From: DATKZS01 sp035527835 [NCBI: bacterium]
GTDB taxonomy: Bacteria > RBG-13-61-14
Direction: 5' to 3'
Length of the DNA: 64,000 nt
Assembly (NCBI GenBank): GCA_035527835.1
Contig: DATKZS010000140.1
Span: forward strand, 62,001 to 126,000
The translations under genes were made by a program, and so were the position numbers. Below, one piece after another: positions 27,032 through 35,952 of the stretch (its first letter is position 1; each line of letters starts with the position of its first letter). The notes beneath the pieces are model-generated. The model saw only the letters and a list, made by a program, of their open reading frames with translations. It made no database searches and had not been told where the DNA came from.

Positions 27032-27238
27032 TCAACCCGCGGCGCGGTCCAGCTCAAGCTTGTAGAGCGTTTTAACCGGGAACTTCCGGCTAGCGTTGAG
27101 GATTTCGATGGCCACGATCTCATCCTTTTTGCTCGTGTGCAGAATGACCCCCTCCGCGAGCTCCACCGCCCCTTCGGGCCGCTTGGACGACATCCGCAAA
27201 TACGCCCCGTCGGTCTCCGGATCGTAGCTGACCTTCAT
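27032..27238 (-). CDS. DUF2283 family protein
   Basis: 68 residues from ATG 27238 (MKVSYDPETDGAYLRMSSKR), with GGAGG 7 nt upstream inside the end of the preceding gene. DUF2283 proteins are small beta-rich proteins that often sit next to DUF4258 genes in toxin-antitoxin-like pairs, where they are presumed antitoxins. Here the DUF4258 gene is immediately upstream. Confidence 0.8.
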   Translation of the reverse strand: MKVSYDPETDGAYLRMSSKRPEGAVELAEGVILHTSKKDEIVAIEILNASRKFPVKTLYKLELDRAAG

Positions 27239-27242
27239 CACG

Positions 27243-27449
27243 TCACCTCCAAAGCTTTCTCTTCAGCGGATAAGCCGTGATCACCAGGGCCTCTTCCTCG
27301 GTACCCTCATAGACCACCTTCAAAGGATAGCCCCCAAATCTCTCCCCGAACTTCTTGAGCGCCACCCGCTTTTGCCCTTCCATCTCCTCCCGGTCCGGGT
27401 CATTCATTGCCGCGACGATATCCGCTTCTCCAATGCCGTACAACCTCAT
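27243..27449 (-). CDS. DUF4258 family protein (toxin-like), start uncertain
   Basis: The visible 68 residues begin MRLYGIGEADIVAAMNDPDR and end VITAYPLKRKLWR. DUF4258 normally starts with a basic RHA-R-R-M segment. In frame upstream of ATG 27449 the sequence does encode HAENIRHARNN, but no ATG/GTG/TTG start was found there. Either an unusual start is used or the 5' end is damaged. The stop precedes the DUF2283 gene by a few bases. The fold is proposed to relate to RelE-type toxins (family-level inference). Confidence 0.65.
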   Translation of the reverse strand: MRLYGIGEADIVAAMNDPDREEMEGQKRVALKKFGERFGGYPLKVVYEGTEEEALVITAYPLKRKLWR

Positions 27450-27649
27450 GTTGTTCCGAGCGTGCCGGATATTTTCAGCATGGCAAAACCACCTATTAAA
27501 TAATGTATTCCGCGCTAATCAAGTTGTCAAATCTTTCCCGCGCCCAAATTGCCAATCAAGATAATAAGTTTAAAGGCCCGCCATCATCCTCCTCACCATC
27601 CCCTCCACCTCCTCGCCTATCACGTCGGCTTTATATAGGCGCGGCCGCC
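27450..27649. other. Spacer with a possible truncated C-terminal coding fragment
   Basis: On the minus strand 27570-27640 encodes KADVIGEEVEGMVRRMMAGL followed by a stop. It is cut at its upstream side by the MITE-like element. It could be the tail of an antitoxin-like gene interrupted by the insertion; too short to identify. Confidence 0.35.
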
Positions 27650-27839
27650 GCGCTTTGGATTGCGCGCGGCTTGCCGCCGCTTTCACGAGCCGGGAGCTTG
27701 CTACCGGCGGACTCTCCCGCGCAGCCAAGGCCTCTGAGTATGTCAAGCTTGATCCTGATGGATTGAAGAACCTAATCGGGTGCCGGCCGGCAAGCCGGCC
27801 GATCCAACGCGGCGGCAAGCCGCGCGCACTCCAAAGCGC
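27650..27839 (+). mobile_element. 190-bp MITE-like element, copy B
   Basis: Same length as copy A (6469-6658) and in opposite orientation. The terminal inverted repeats start GCGCTTTGGATTGCGCGCGG and end CGCGCACTCCAAAGCGC. Internal palindromes are GCGGCTTGCCGC, CCGGGAGCTTGCTACCGG (one mismatch) and GGCCGGCAAGCCGGCC. Where copy A has A-T pairs in the stems, copy B has G-C pairs, so the stems are maintained. No coding capacity. Confidence 0.8.
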
Positions 27840-28178
27840 AGACGCAGGCCGGACCGCCGGAGGATGGCCGTACGCGGCGGTTACGATGAAACAGGCGCCG
27901 CTGGAGCCGGTGAGAGAGGCGATAAAGCAACTCCATCCCATGGCAGCGGCGATCCACGCTGGGCTATCCGGCTTTGCTCTTAAAGTTGATTAAGTTGGTG
28001 CCAGGCACGCGGTCCGCGAGGCACGCGGTCCGCGCGGTCCGCGGACCAAATCAGGAGGCTGGGAGTCGGAACCAGCCCTTCAGGGTCCCGCGTGGCTCTC
28101 GTAAGCTGATGACAGGTATGGGTTCCCTCGATGCTTCCCGTTAAACAATCAAACAAGGGTCTGACCCTGCCCCCTGTA
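27840..28178. other. Gene-free spacer after MITE copy B
   Basis: It contains the 20-bp TGCCAGGCA motif (27988-28007), a cluster of CGCGGTCCGCG palindromes (28008-28045) and AAGGGTCTGACCCTGCCCCC (28155-28174), a relative of the CAGACCC repeat. A frame encoding KQAPLEPVREAIKQLHPMAA is open through the element but has no recognisable homology. Confidence 0.5.
27988..28007 (+). repeat. 20-bp TGCCAGGCA motif
   Basis: GATTAAGTTGGTGCCAGGCA, identical to 24375-24394. Confidence 0.75.
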
Positions 28179-28580
28179 TTATTGTATTTGTTCTCTTGTT
28201 ATTAGTTCAAGATCCCAGTCTTTAACTTTATATTTTTCTCCTGTTTCAAAATCTATATGGATTCGCATAGAACCTTCTGCCGCAACCATTTCATATTCAT
28301 TTGTTGATTTTTTAAATATAGACCAAATGCCAAAACTCCAACGGCCATTTCCTTCATAAATTAAATCAGAATTTCTTTTATATTCACTAATATCAACTTG
28401 CATATCCTTCATATATCCCCCAAGCTTATCATCAACGAGAACTTCATCTAACAAGGCCATAAGCTTATTTTTGTCAAGATCAGTTTCCGTTTTATCTTGG
28501 GCTTGATTGAATATGGTCCTTTTGCAGCAAAAGGAAAGACAAATAAACAATACGATAACGCATGACGTTTTGCGTTTCAA
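28179..28580 (-). CDS. AT-rich putative lipoprotein
   Basis: A 133-residue protein starting at TTG 28580 with AAAGGAG 9-10 nt upstream. The signal sequence ends in a lipobox-like LSFCC (Cys about 18-19). The mature part is acidic, with LMALLDEVLVDDKLGGYMKD and a C-terminal beta segment IDFETGEKYKVKDWDLELIT. AT-rich, unlike its neighbours. No family recognised. It lies directly upstream of the LolA-like gene on the same strand. Confidence 0.55.
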   Translation of the reverse strand: MKRKTSCVIVLFICLSFCCKRTIFNQAQDKTETDLDKNKLMALLDEVLVDDKLGGYMKDMQVDISEYKRNSDLIYEGNGRWSFGIWSIFKKSTNEYEMVAAEGSMRIHIDFETGEKYKVKDWDLELITREQIQ

Positions 28581-28617
28581 AGTAACATCTCCTTTAAGGA
28601 TTTACCCTCAAAAGGCT

Positions 28618-29427
28618 CTACTTCTCATCCCCCTGCACGGAAAAGGTCTTGGGCTTGGCAAAGACGTCGTCGGGGATGTTGGTGTCGGCTTTGGCGTCCT
28701 CGATGTTGAAGCGGAGCTTCTTGTTGGAGTCGTACTGGATGAGCTCGCCCTTGGTCTCCCACCAATGGCCGTTGATTTCCTTGAACTCGGTGAAGGTTGA
28801 CATCTGGGTGAGCTTGCCGCTCTGGTCATGGGCCTCGATCTTGCGGGCCGCGAACATCTTCTGGTCCACCCAGGTGATGAAGCGGGCGCCGCGGGGATCG
28901 GCCGGGTCCTTGGAGTCGCTCTCGACCTTGTAACAGGCCGCGCCGTCCACCGCTTCCTCGCCCAGGACCTTGTGATCGGCCTCGTCCAGGTCTATGGCGA
29001 AGATGTCGGTGCTGAACCCGAACCTCTCCTCCATTTTCTGGCAGGCCTTACCCAGGCACTTGGCGTAGTCCATGCCCGAGAGCTTGAACCAGCGGTCGGT
29101 GGACTTTTTCGGGTCGGTGTAATCATAGGCGAGCGAGCTGATGCCCTCGACCTCCGGCGGGGCCGTAAACACGGCCAGCGTCATTTTGACGTCCGGGGTC
29201 TGCTTCATCTTGACGGTGATGTCCATGGGCCGCTCTTTCCCGGTCTTGCTGGTCTTGACCAGATGCACCTTGAGCACCAGGTCCTGGTAAGGCCGGTCCA
29301 GGGTCTTTTGCAGGATCTCGCGCGGCCCGAGATTTTGGGCCAGTACCGCGCCGGCGAAAACGATAACGGCCACGGCGGCGATGACCAGAACGAACAGCCT
29401 AAAAATCTTTACTGACATGGCTTTCAT
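28618..29427 (-). CDS. LolA-like outer membrane lipoprotein-sorting protein
   Basis: A 269-residue protein with a signal peptide (cleavage near VLAQN). It belongs to the COG2834-type family: an unclosed beta-barrel that shields lipids. Visible parts include KERPMDITVKMKQTPDVKMT, SSLAYDYTDPKKSTDRWFKL and a C-terminal AKADTNIPDDVFAKPKTF, the usual end of this family. The family is implicated in lipoprotein or lipid transport and often sits beside RND exporters, but none is seen here. Confidence 0.8.
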   Translation of the reverse strand: MKAMSVKIFRLFVLVIAAVAVIVFAGAVLAQNLGPREILQKTLDRPYQDLVLKVHLVKTSKTGKERPMDITVKMKQTPDVKMTLAVFTAPPEVEGISSLAYDYTDPKKSTDRWFKLSGMDYAKCLGKACQKMEERFGFSTDIFAIDLDEADHKVLGEEAVDGAACYKVESDSKDPADPRGARFITWVDQKMFAARKIEAHDQSGKLTQMSTFTEFKEINGHWWETKGELIQYDSNKKLRFNIEDAKADTNIPDDVFAKPKTFSVQGDEK

Positions 29428-29449
29428 CTGACTTCTCCATAAAAAAATA

Positions 29450-29479
29450 TCTCTGCGTTCTCCGCGCCTCCGCGGTTAA
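29450..29479. repeat. Single iterated arm (CTCTGCG unit)
   Basis: CTCTGCGTTCTCCGCGCCTC then CGCGGTTA, nearly identical to the right arm of the inverted repeat at 17971-18000. No left arm was found. Confidence 0.65.
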
Positions 29480-29515
29480 TTTTAATGCCTGCTATTCTCG
29501 CGCCGCACCTTGGAG

Positions 29516-32137
29516 TCAGTCGGTTTTGAACTGATTGAGGATTGACTCCATGATCTCGGCCTGCTCGGTGAGCAGCGCGATGTTGTTGTCGAGGCGGGCC
29601 ACGCTTTTTTCGTTCGAGGCGGCGATGTCCTTGATGCGGCTCATGGCGGCGGCGATTCGTTTTTCGGCCTCCTGCTCCGCGGCCTGGGACTTGGTGAGGA
29701 GTCCGGTCAGGCGGTCGAGTCCGGCCATGAGCTGCTGGACCTGCTGGGCGGCCCCGGACTGGCCTTCGGCCCGGGAGTGGACCGCGGCGGTGATCTCCTG
29801 GATCTGGTTGGATGACTTGAGGATCAGGTCCGAGCCCTTGGCCTGTTCATTGGTGCTGTTGGCGATTTGATGGATGAGCTCGGTGATGGTTTCGGTTGAC
29901 TTGATGGCCCGGCGGGTGTTGCGGACCTGCTCGATGGTGACGCGGGTGATCTTATCCACCATGGCGAAGCTCTGCTCGACGCTCTTCTCGATTTTTTCCA
30001 GGGCCTCTCCGGCGAGGAAGGAGCGGTTGACTCCGGACTCGACGTTTTGGTAGCCCTCCTTCATGGTCTCGACGGCGCGGCGGGTGTCGGCCCGGACCTG
30101 CTGGATGATGTCGTCTATTTCCTTGGTGGACTCGGAGGCGCGGTCGGCCAGGCTCTTGATCTCGTCGGCGACCACGGCGAAGCCCTTGCCGTGCTCGCCG
30201 GCCTGGCTGGCGATGATGGCGGCGTTGAGCGCGAGCATGTTGGTCTGGTTGGTGACGTCGCGGATCACGGAGAGGATCTTGCCGATCTTTTTGGTGGACC
30301 CGCCGAGCTGGTTGATCATGTCCATGGCCCTTCTCACCGATTCCTCGATCTCGCCGATGCCCTGGATGGTGGCCTGGACCGCCTCCACCCCGGAGTGGGC
30401 GTGGCCGCGCACCTGCTCCGCTATGGTCTGGTTCTCCTTGGCCGATGACTCGACCTCCCGGATCGAGGCCTCGAGCTCGACCATGGACGAGCTGGTCTCC
30501 TCCGACCGCACCAGGAGCTCGTCCGCGTTGAACGCCACCTGCTTGACCGCCGCCGCCATCTCCAGGATCGAGCTCGAGCTCGTCTCCACCGACTGGTCCA
30601 GCTCGTCCATGGAGGCCGAGGTCTCGTGAACCAGCTTCATCATTTCCTGGATGCGCCTGACCCCGTCGGTGATGGCGCCGGAGAGCTCGGAGGCCTGCTG
30701 GGAAACGTCGCCCGTCAACCGGCTCATGTCGGACAGCCCCCGGTCCGTGTCCTCCGCCTCCCGGCGCTGCAGGGTCGAGCCTTCGGCCACGATCTGCGAG
30801 CCGCCCTTGAGCTCGCTGATCACGCCCTCAACCCCCTGGTAAGCCGAGCGCAGGCGCGTGACCGTGGCGCGCAGGCTCGTGACCATCACCTTCATGCCCG
30901 CGGCCAATGCCCCGATCTCGTCCTCGCTCACAATATTGAACGACACATCGAGCTCGCCCCGCCCTACCCGACGGGTCTCCTCCAAAAGGCTGCTCACCGG
31001 ACGGAGCACGTCCTCCGCCGACAGGCTCACCACCCGCCACGTCAGCAGGATGATCAGCACCACGAACAGGGCGCAGACCAAAAACGACTTGCTTTTCCAG
31101 CCGCCCAGCCCGGACCAGGAAAAGGCCTGGCCCACGTAAACCGGCGAGTTGACGCCGGGCGGAGCGGCCGCGTGGAGCAGCATCAGCTCCTGCTCCGAAT
31201 CCACCCGCACCGAGAGCGGAGCGTCATAGTCGCCGCCCTGCTCCCGGCGGACCTCTTTCTGGAAGTATTCCACGCTGAAGTTCGGCACGCCCCGGCCTTC
31301 GGCCGGAAAAATGATCCGTCCCTCGGCCGTGACCACGAAGTACGTGATCTTGAAAATTCTCGAGGAACGCGAGAGCAGGGTCTCGGATCCAAGATCCGAA
31401 GACGGGTTCTTGATGCGGATGTCCCACTCGTTGCGCAGGTCGGTGAGGAGGGCGAGCTTCTCGGTATGCACGCCGGCGGCGCCCTGATAGAGGAACAGGG
31501 TGAGCAGGATCAGGGTCCCGGCCACGGTCAGGGAGAGGAACGACAACTGCAGCTTGGCCCGGAGCCCTGCCACCGGCTCCTTTTGCTTCTCGATGTGGAA
31601 GCCGGTCTCGCGGGAGAGGACGTCGGCGGCCAGCTCGCGGATGGATTGCTTGGCCGAGTAATAGATGAACACGTAGCCGATCAAGGAGGAAAGCGCGGAG
31701 AGCACCAGGACGAGAAAGGCCTCCCATTGGTAGAAGACGGCAATAAGGGGGAGAAAGCTGAGCCAGAGGAAAAGGAAGAGGCCGCAGATCAGCCACAGTG
31801 CCACCGAATGGCGGGCCAGCTTACCGGGAACCAGGATCAGGTCCTCCTGCGCCTGGCGGGCCCGGGCATTAATCTCCGTGGCCGGACGCTTGCCGCCGAG
31901 CCCCAGATAATAATCATTGAAGCTCCCGAGCCACCTGCCCGCGCTCAGCCAATTCGCGCCAATGACCACGAGCGTGAGAATGGCCATGGCGGGGAGGGCC
32001 TTGATGAGGTGAGGGAGCCCGAGCGTGCTGGACAGGCCGAGCATGACGATGATGATGGCCACCTGCGCGGCGCTGGCCATGACCACGGCCCCCACCAGCC
32101 GGAGCCGGAGCTGCGCGAATACCTTTTCTTCCTTCAT
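29516..32137 (-). CDS. Methyl-accepting chemotaxis protein, polytopic sensor
   Basis: About 873 residues from ATG 32137 ([16 protein letters not shown]); the frame stays open to 32290. The N-terminal half has several membrane helices (about 10-30, 40-60, two between 115 and 165, one near 205-228). A roughly 115-residue extracytoplasmic region and a further membrane segment ([17 protein letters not shown]) follow. Then come a HAMP domain and an MCP signalling coiled coil whose tip reads [20 protein letters not shown], then [18 protein letters not shown] classical MCP has only two membrane helices. No che genes are nearby. Confidence 0.9.
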   Translation of the reverse strand: MKEEKVFAQLRLRLVGAVVMASAAQVAIIIVMLGLSSTLGLPHLIKALPAMAILTLVVIGANWLSAGRWLGSFNDYYLGLGGKRPATEINARARQAQEDLILVPGKLARHSVALWLICGLFLFLWLSFLPLIAVFYQWEAFLVLVLSALSSLIGYVFIYYSAKQSIRELAADVLSRETGFHIEKQKEPVAGLRAKLQLSFLSLTVAGTLILLTLFLYQGAAGVHTEKLALLTDLRNEWDIRIKNPSSDLGSETLLSRSSRIFKITYFVVTAEGRIIFPAEGRGVPNFSVEYFQKEVRREQGGDYDAPLSVRVDSEQELMLLHAAAPPGVNSPVYVGQAFSWSGLGGWKSKSFLVCALFVVLIILLTWRVVSLSAEDVLRPVSSLLEETRRVGRGELDVSFNIVSEDEIGALAAGMKVMVTSLRATVTRLRSAYQGVEGVISELKGGSQIVAEGSTLQRREAEDTDRGLSDMSRLTGDVSQQASELSGAITDGVRRIQEMMKLVHETSASMDELDQSVETSSSSILEMAAAVKQVAFNADELLVRSEETSSSMVELEASIREVESSAKENQTIAEQVRGHAHSGVEAVQATIQGIGEIEESVRRAMDMINQLGGSTKKIGKILSVIRDVTNQTNMLALNAAIIASQAGEHGKGFAVVADEIKSLADRASESTKEIDDIIQQVRADTRRAVETMKEGYQNVESGVNRSFLAGEALEKIEKSVEQSFAMVDKITRVTIEQVRNTRRAIKSTETITELIHQIANSTNEQAKGSDLILKSSNQIQEITAAVHSRAEGQSGAAQQVQQLMAGLDRLTGLLTKSQAAEQEAEKRIAAAMSRIKDIAASNEKSVARLDNNIALLTEQAEIMESILNQFKTD

Positions 32138-32314
32138 CCGGATACGATCCTTGTGCTGCCCCAAGGCAATACGTAACTTGTTTTTATACCATATTATACT
32201 CGGGAGCGGCAACTTGTGGGCGGCTCTTTCACGCGCCTTAGCTCCGGCCAGGCTGGTTGTCTCGCGCCTTGACCATTCCTGTCTTTTCAAGTTTTATCTG
32301 GTATCATCCGGTTC

Positions 32315-33538
32315 ATGAAGCCGTTTCAGCTTTTGTGCAAGCCGACGGCGGGCGATTGCAACCTGGCCTGCACTTACTGCTTTTACCGCGAGACCACGCC
32401 GCATCTGTATCCGGACGAGATTAAGCACCGCATGTCGCCGGAGATCATGGAGGCCATGGTCAAGGATCTGCTCTCCCACCGCTTTCCCGAGACCATTTTC
32501 TGCTGGCAGGGCGGCGAGCCGACGCTCATGGGCCTCTCCTTTTTCGAGGCCGTGATCGAGGCGCAGATGAAACATGGGAAGGGCGGGCAGGTCGTGGGCA
32601 ACGCCTTCCAAACCAACGGCATCCTGATTAACGACGACTGGGCGCGCTTTTTTGCCCGCTACCAGATGGTGGTGGGCCTGTCGCTGGACGGGCCGCGCGA
32701 GGTCCACGACCATTTCCGGCAAAATGCCGGCGGCGCCGGGACGTTCGAGCGGGTGATGGAGGCCGCCGAGCTGCTCCACGCGCGCGGCGTGGCCTTCAAC
32801 ATCCTGTGCGTGGTGAACCGAATGAACCAGGAGCGCGGCCGCGAGGTCTACCGCTTCTTCCGCGCGCACGGGTTCGATTACATCCAGTTCATTCCCTGCC
32901 TGGAGACCGGACCCGACGGATCGGTCATGCCCTTCTCCGCGACGCCCGACGGGCTCGCCCGCTTCCAAGGCGACGTGTTCGACGAGTACCGGCGCGACGG
33001 ATTCCCCGCCGTGTCCGAGCGCACCTTCGACGCCGTGCTCAACCTGCACCTGTCCGGCCGGCCCAACGTGTGCACCTTCGGCGAGCGCTGCGGCGAGTAC
33101 CTGGTGGTCGAGTACAACGGCGACGTTTACCCCTGCGATTTTTTCGTGGAGCGCGAGTGGCGGCTGGGGAACGTGATGGACCGCGGGCTCGCCGAATTTT
33201 TCAGCCACCCGCTGATGAAGACGTTCGCCGCGAGGAAGCAGGAGGTGGCCGATGAGTGCCGCGAGTGCGGCCGCCTTTCGTGGTGCCACGGCGGGTGCCT
33301 CAAGGACCGGCTCCCGGACCGAGCGTCCGCCCCGGGCCGCACCTATTTCTGCGAATCGTACCAGGCTTTGTTTGATGCCACTGACAAGGACATGGCACAA
33401 TGGGCGGACGAGATCAGGGCGCAACAGGCGGCCGAGCAGTCAAGAGTTCAGCCCGCGGCCCGCATCCCCGGCAGAAACGATCCCTGCCCCTGCGGCAGCG
33501 ACAAGAAATTCAAGAAATGCTGCGGCCGGGAGTCCTAG
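32315..33538 (+). CDS. Anaerobic sulfatase maturase-type radical SAM protein with SEC-C tail
   Basis: A 407-residue radical SAM/SPASM protein. The [4Fe-4S] motif C15-x3-C19-x2-C22 lies in GDCNLACTYCFY. WQGGEPTLMG and a SPASM cysteine set (CTFGERCGEY, DVYPCDFF, DECRECGRLSWCHGGCLKD) match anaerobic sulfatase-maturating enzymes, which make formylglycine. The last about 20 residues, PGRNDPCPCGSDKKFKKCCG, are a SEC-C zinc motif, as in SecA tails. No sulfatase is in this window; the next gene is a ceramidase-like lipoprotein. Confidence 0.9.
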   Translation: MKPFQLLCKPTAGDCNLACTYCFYRETTPHLYPDEIKHRMSPEIMEAMVKDLLSHRFPETIFCWQGGEPTLMGLSFFEAVIEAQMKHGKGGQVVGNAFQTNGILINDDWARFFARYQMVVGLSLDGPREVHDHFRQNAGGAGTFERVMEAAELLHARGVAFNILCVVNRMNQERGREVYRFFRAHGFDYIQFIPCLETGPDGSVMPFSATPDGLARFQGDVFDEYRRDGFPAVSERTFDAVLNLHLSGRPNVCTFGERCGEYLVVEYNGDVYPCDFFVEREWRLGNVMDRGLAEFFSHPLMKTFAARKQEVADECRECGRLSWCHGGCLKDRLPDRASAPGRTYFCESYQALFDATDKDMAQWADEIRAQQAAEQSRVQPAARIPGRNDPCPCGSDKKFKKCCGRES

Positions 33539-33556
33539 TCAGTGAGAAAAATAATC

Positions 33557-33636
33557 AACCACAGATGAACACAGATGAACACAGATGATTAGAAAAAAGT
33601 TCTTTATCCGTGTTCATCCGTGTTCATCTGTGGTTT
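33557..33636. repeat. Iterated-arm inverted repeat (GAACACAGAT unit)
   Basis: The left arm (33557-33588) is AACCACAGATGAACACAGAT then GAACACAGATG. The right arm (33605-33636) is ATCCGTGTTCATCCGTGTTC then ATCTGTGGTTT. The unit is shared with 55792-55888, 22 kb away. Confidence 0.9.
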
Positions 33637-33658
33637 AAAAAAAGGAGAGCCATCAACA

Positions 33659-34915
33659 ATGAAAAAAGCAATAATCCTGGTATTGGCGGTTCTGGCGGTT
33701 CTGGCGGCATGCAACGCTGGGGCGGCGGAGCTAAAGGCCGGCGTGGGGAGGGCCGAGATCGTGGCGCCGCCGGGCATGCCGCTGTCCGGCTACGGCGACC
33801 GCATCAACAAGCCGAACACGGGAGTGCACGACGCGGTTTACGCGCGGGCGCTGGTGCTGGAATCGGGCGGCAAACGCGCGGGCGTGGTGAGCGCCGACAT
33901 TCTGATGATGTCGCGCGAGCTTCACCAGGAGGTGGCGGACCGGGTCAAGGACCTGGACCTCGACTTCCTCGCCATTTCCTGCACCCACACCCATTACAGC
34001 ATCGGCGCGTACGTTGACAACAAGGTCGCCGAGATCGCGGTCATGGGCAAGTACGATCCGGCCGCGTTCGAGATCGTGGCTGACGCCATGGCCCGGGCCG
34101 TGCGCGAGGCCGCGGCGGACCAGAGGCCGGCGCATGTTGGCGCGGCTTCCGGCCCGGCTCCCGCGGTGACCCATAACCGCCGCCACGAGGGCGGGCCCAC
34201 TGACCCGGCCATCCGCGTGCTCGGGCTGTGGGACGCGGACGGCAAGCTCATGGCCGTCATCATGAACCACGCCATCCACCCCACCACCATGCCCTCGCGG
34301 ACCACGCTGGTCAGCGGCGACGTGGCCGGCCGGGCCGAGGCCTGGATGGAGGAGCGGCACCCGGGGGCCGTGGCCATGTTCATGAACGCGGGCCTCGGCG
34401 ACCAGAGCCCCTACCTCCCCGGCATGAAGGACTCCTGGGAAAAGGTGGCCGCCATCGGCGAACGGATGGCCGAGCGCTCCGAGCAGATCCTGGACTCGAT
34501 CCAGCCATCCGCCGACGTGGACCTGACATTGTATGACCGCAAGTTCGACATGCCGTCCGTCTATCTTCGTCCATCGTTCCAGTGCTGGGGCGGGCTGAAC
34601 CAGCTCTTCCGGGTCATCGGCGGCGACATGATGCGCAAGGAGGGCGAGGTCATGGGCATCGGCCTCAATCAAGCGCTCTTCCTGTTTTCCGCCGGCGAGC
34701 TGGCCTACCAGGTCCAGGCCGATTTGGAGCAGATGTTCCCGGACCGCCTGGTCTTCGTGGCCGTGCATTCCAATGATATTTACGGATACGTGGTCACGCC
34801 GGAGGACTACAAGACCGGCGGCTACGAGACCTGCATGAGCTTCTACGGCCCGGACTTCGCAACGGTACTGGAGGACGAGTTCAAGCAAATGGTGGGTGAA
34901 GCGCCGAGGATGTGA
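33659..34915 (+). CDS. Neutral/alkaline ceramidase-like lipoprotein
   Basis: 418 residues from ATG 33659, with AAAGGAGAG upstream inside the edge of the inverted repeat. The signal peptide has lipobox VLAACN. The mature part resembles the N-terminal domain of neutral/alkaline non-lysosomal ceramidases: RAEIVAPPGMPLSGYGDR, the zinc-site SCTHTHYSIG, NHAIHPTTMP and a C-terminal VAVHSNDIYGYVVTPEDY. Family members hydrolyse N-acyl-sphingoid amides; many bacterial relatives have unknown substrates. The C-terminal immunoglobulin-like domain of classical ceramidases is absent. Confidence 0.85.
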   Translation: MKKAIILVLAVLAVLAACNAGAAELKAGVGRAEIVAPPGMPLSGYGDRINKPNTGVHDAVYARALVLESGGKRAGVVSADILMMSRELHQEVADRVKDLDLDFLAISCTHTHYSIGAYVDNKVAEIAVMGKYDPAAFEIVADAMARAVREAAADQRPAHVGAASGPAPAVTHNRRHEGGPTDPAIRVLGLWDADGKLMAVIMNHAIHPTTMPSRTTLVSGDVAGRAEAWMEERHPGAVAMFMNAGLGDQSPYLPGMKDSWEKVAAIGERMAERSEQILDSIQPSADVDLTLYDRKFDMPSVYLRPSFQCWGGLNQLFRVIGGDMMRKEGEVMGIGLNQALFLFSAGELAYQVQADLEQMFPDRLVFVAVHSNDIYGYVVTPEDYKTGGYETCMSFYGPDFATVLEDEFKQMVGEAPRM

Positions 34916-34948
34916 GGCCGAATTTCCGCGAATTGAGAGATTAATTGC

Positions 34949-35015
34949 ACGCAAAGGCGCGAAGGCGCAAAGTCAAGAATTCTTTTTTTTGCTTTGCGCC
35001 TTCGCGCCTTTGCGT
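34949..35015. repeat. Perfect iterated-arm inverted repeat (GCGCAAAG unit)
   Basis: 24-bp arms, ACGCAAAGGCGCGAAGGCGC+AAAG (34949-34972) and CTTTGCGCCTTCGCGCCTTT+GCGT (34992-35015), are exact reverse complements around a T-rich loop. It lies between convergent genes and could terminate both. Confidence 0.9.
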
Positions 35016-35045
35016 GAAAATAATTCCTTACAACTTCTCCTTTGT

Positions 35046-35936
35046 TTACCTGATCACGTACCTTCCCTTGCCATCCACTCTCACCTGCGGCAGCGTGTGG
35101 TCCTGCTCGAAGCGGGAATAGATTTTTTCCAGGTCCTGCCAGAACGGCCCGAGTTCCGGGAAGCGCGACGAGAAGGCGTTGAGCGTGGCCCGGCACGTGG
35201 GCTCGCTCATGCGGCAGGGGAAGAGGTGGACCGCGGGCGCGCGGCCGCTTTTTTGTTTGCTGTCGAGTGCCAGGATATAGAGCTCCTCGATGGGACCGTC
35301 CTGGATGGGGATGCAGCCGATGGTGACGCAGTTGCCGTGGATGAAGACGTCGCCGCCGGGGTGGGCATGGTCGGCGAGGATGCGGTCGGAGGCGTTGGGG
35401 TAATTTAGGCCGAGCGACATGTGGTAGCTGCTCCAGGGATTGAACGTTACGATCTTGTACACCCCCTCGGGCACCTGGCCGTCGCCCTCCCGGCGCTTGG
35501 GCCCGAGTGTGCCGGATGAGGCGCAGACCGGATAGGACGCGATCTTCCTGAACTCCGGCGCCGCCCGGTTGCGTCCCCAGACCTCGAGCTCATGCTCCAG
35601 CTTGAAGTGCCGGATGAACACCTGGTATGGCGGGTAAGCGAGGCCCGCGTCCTTCACCTTTTGCTTGAGAAGATCGCCCTTCTTTGCCCGGGCCTCGGCC
35701 ACGCGATCACGGGCGCTGGCGGGGACTGAAGAGATGATGAAGGCAAGAATGATTCCCAGAGCTGCAAGCATGAGAACAATCTTTAGCTTGGGAGACGTCG
35801 TCCGGGAATCTCGGCCGTCCCTGCCGGGACTTGGCGGTTTTATCGCATCGGGATCCCAGGAATGAATTCCTGGGCTATTATTCGGCTGTCCCTCCGGGAC
35901 AAAATGAACGCACCTCACGAAAAAACAACGCTTCAT
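35046..35936 (-). CDS. YafK-type L,D-transpeptidase family protein
   Basis: The frame is open from ATG 35936, but its first about 45 codons are encoded by a REP-like element. The protein proper starts near LKIVLMLAALGIILAFIISS (ATG 35771), a signal peptide, so the original start may have been replaced by the insertion. The YkuD catalytic motif is DVFIHGNCVTIGCIPI with its His and nucleophilic Cys. VPEGVYKIVTFNPWSSYHMS is typical of the YafK branch, which trims or links peptidoglycan crosslinks or lipoprotein. It follows pdxA by 17 nt. Confidence 0.8.
   Translation of the reverse strand: MKRCFFVRCVHFVPEGQPNNSPGIHSWDPDAIKPPSPGRDGRDSRTTSPKLKIVLMLAALGIILAFIISSVPASARDRVAEARAKKGDLLKQKVKDAGLAYPPYQVFIRHFKLEHELEVWGRNRAAPEFRKIASYPVCASSGTLGPKRREGDGQVPEGVYKIVTFNPWSSYHMSLGLNYPNASDRILADHAHPGGDVFIHGNCVTIGCIPIQDGPIEELYILALDSKQKSGRAPAVHLFPCRMSEPTCRATLNAFSSRFPELGPFWQDLEKIYSRFEQDHTLPQVRVDGKGRYVIR
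35802..35903 (-). repeat. REP-like palindromic element, copy 2
   Basis: Read on the minus strand it repeats the block order of 22413-22512: TGTCCCGGAGGGACA, a CCCAGGAAT-TC-ATTCCTGGG palindrome, then ACCGCCAAGTCCCGGCAGGG and ACGGCC. It is inserted at the 5' end of the L,D-transpeptidase gene. Confidence 0.75.
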
Positions 35937-35952
35937 GCAAGATGGGACAACG

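Noticed and set aside
27655-27993. Plus-strand frame running through MITE copy B
   Set aside because: Most of its codons are element sequence; the remaining tail has no homology I recognise.
28008-28045. CGCGGTCCGCG cluster as a replication or partition site
   Set aside because: Only a few overlapping palindromes, with no iteron spacing or partner gene.
30626-32176. A 516-codon plus-strand frame opposite the chemoreceptor
   Set aside because: Composition is typical of GC-rich antisense (runs of His/Gln/Arg); the chemoreceptor frame explains the region.
33557-33636. CRISPR-like short repeats
   Set aside because: Units are adjacent without unique spacers and form one inverted pair; no cas genes.
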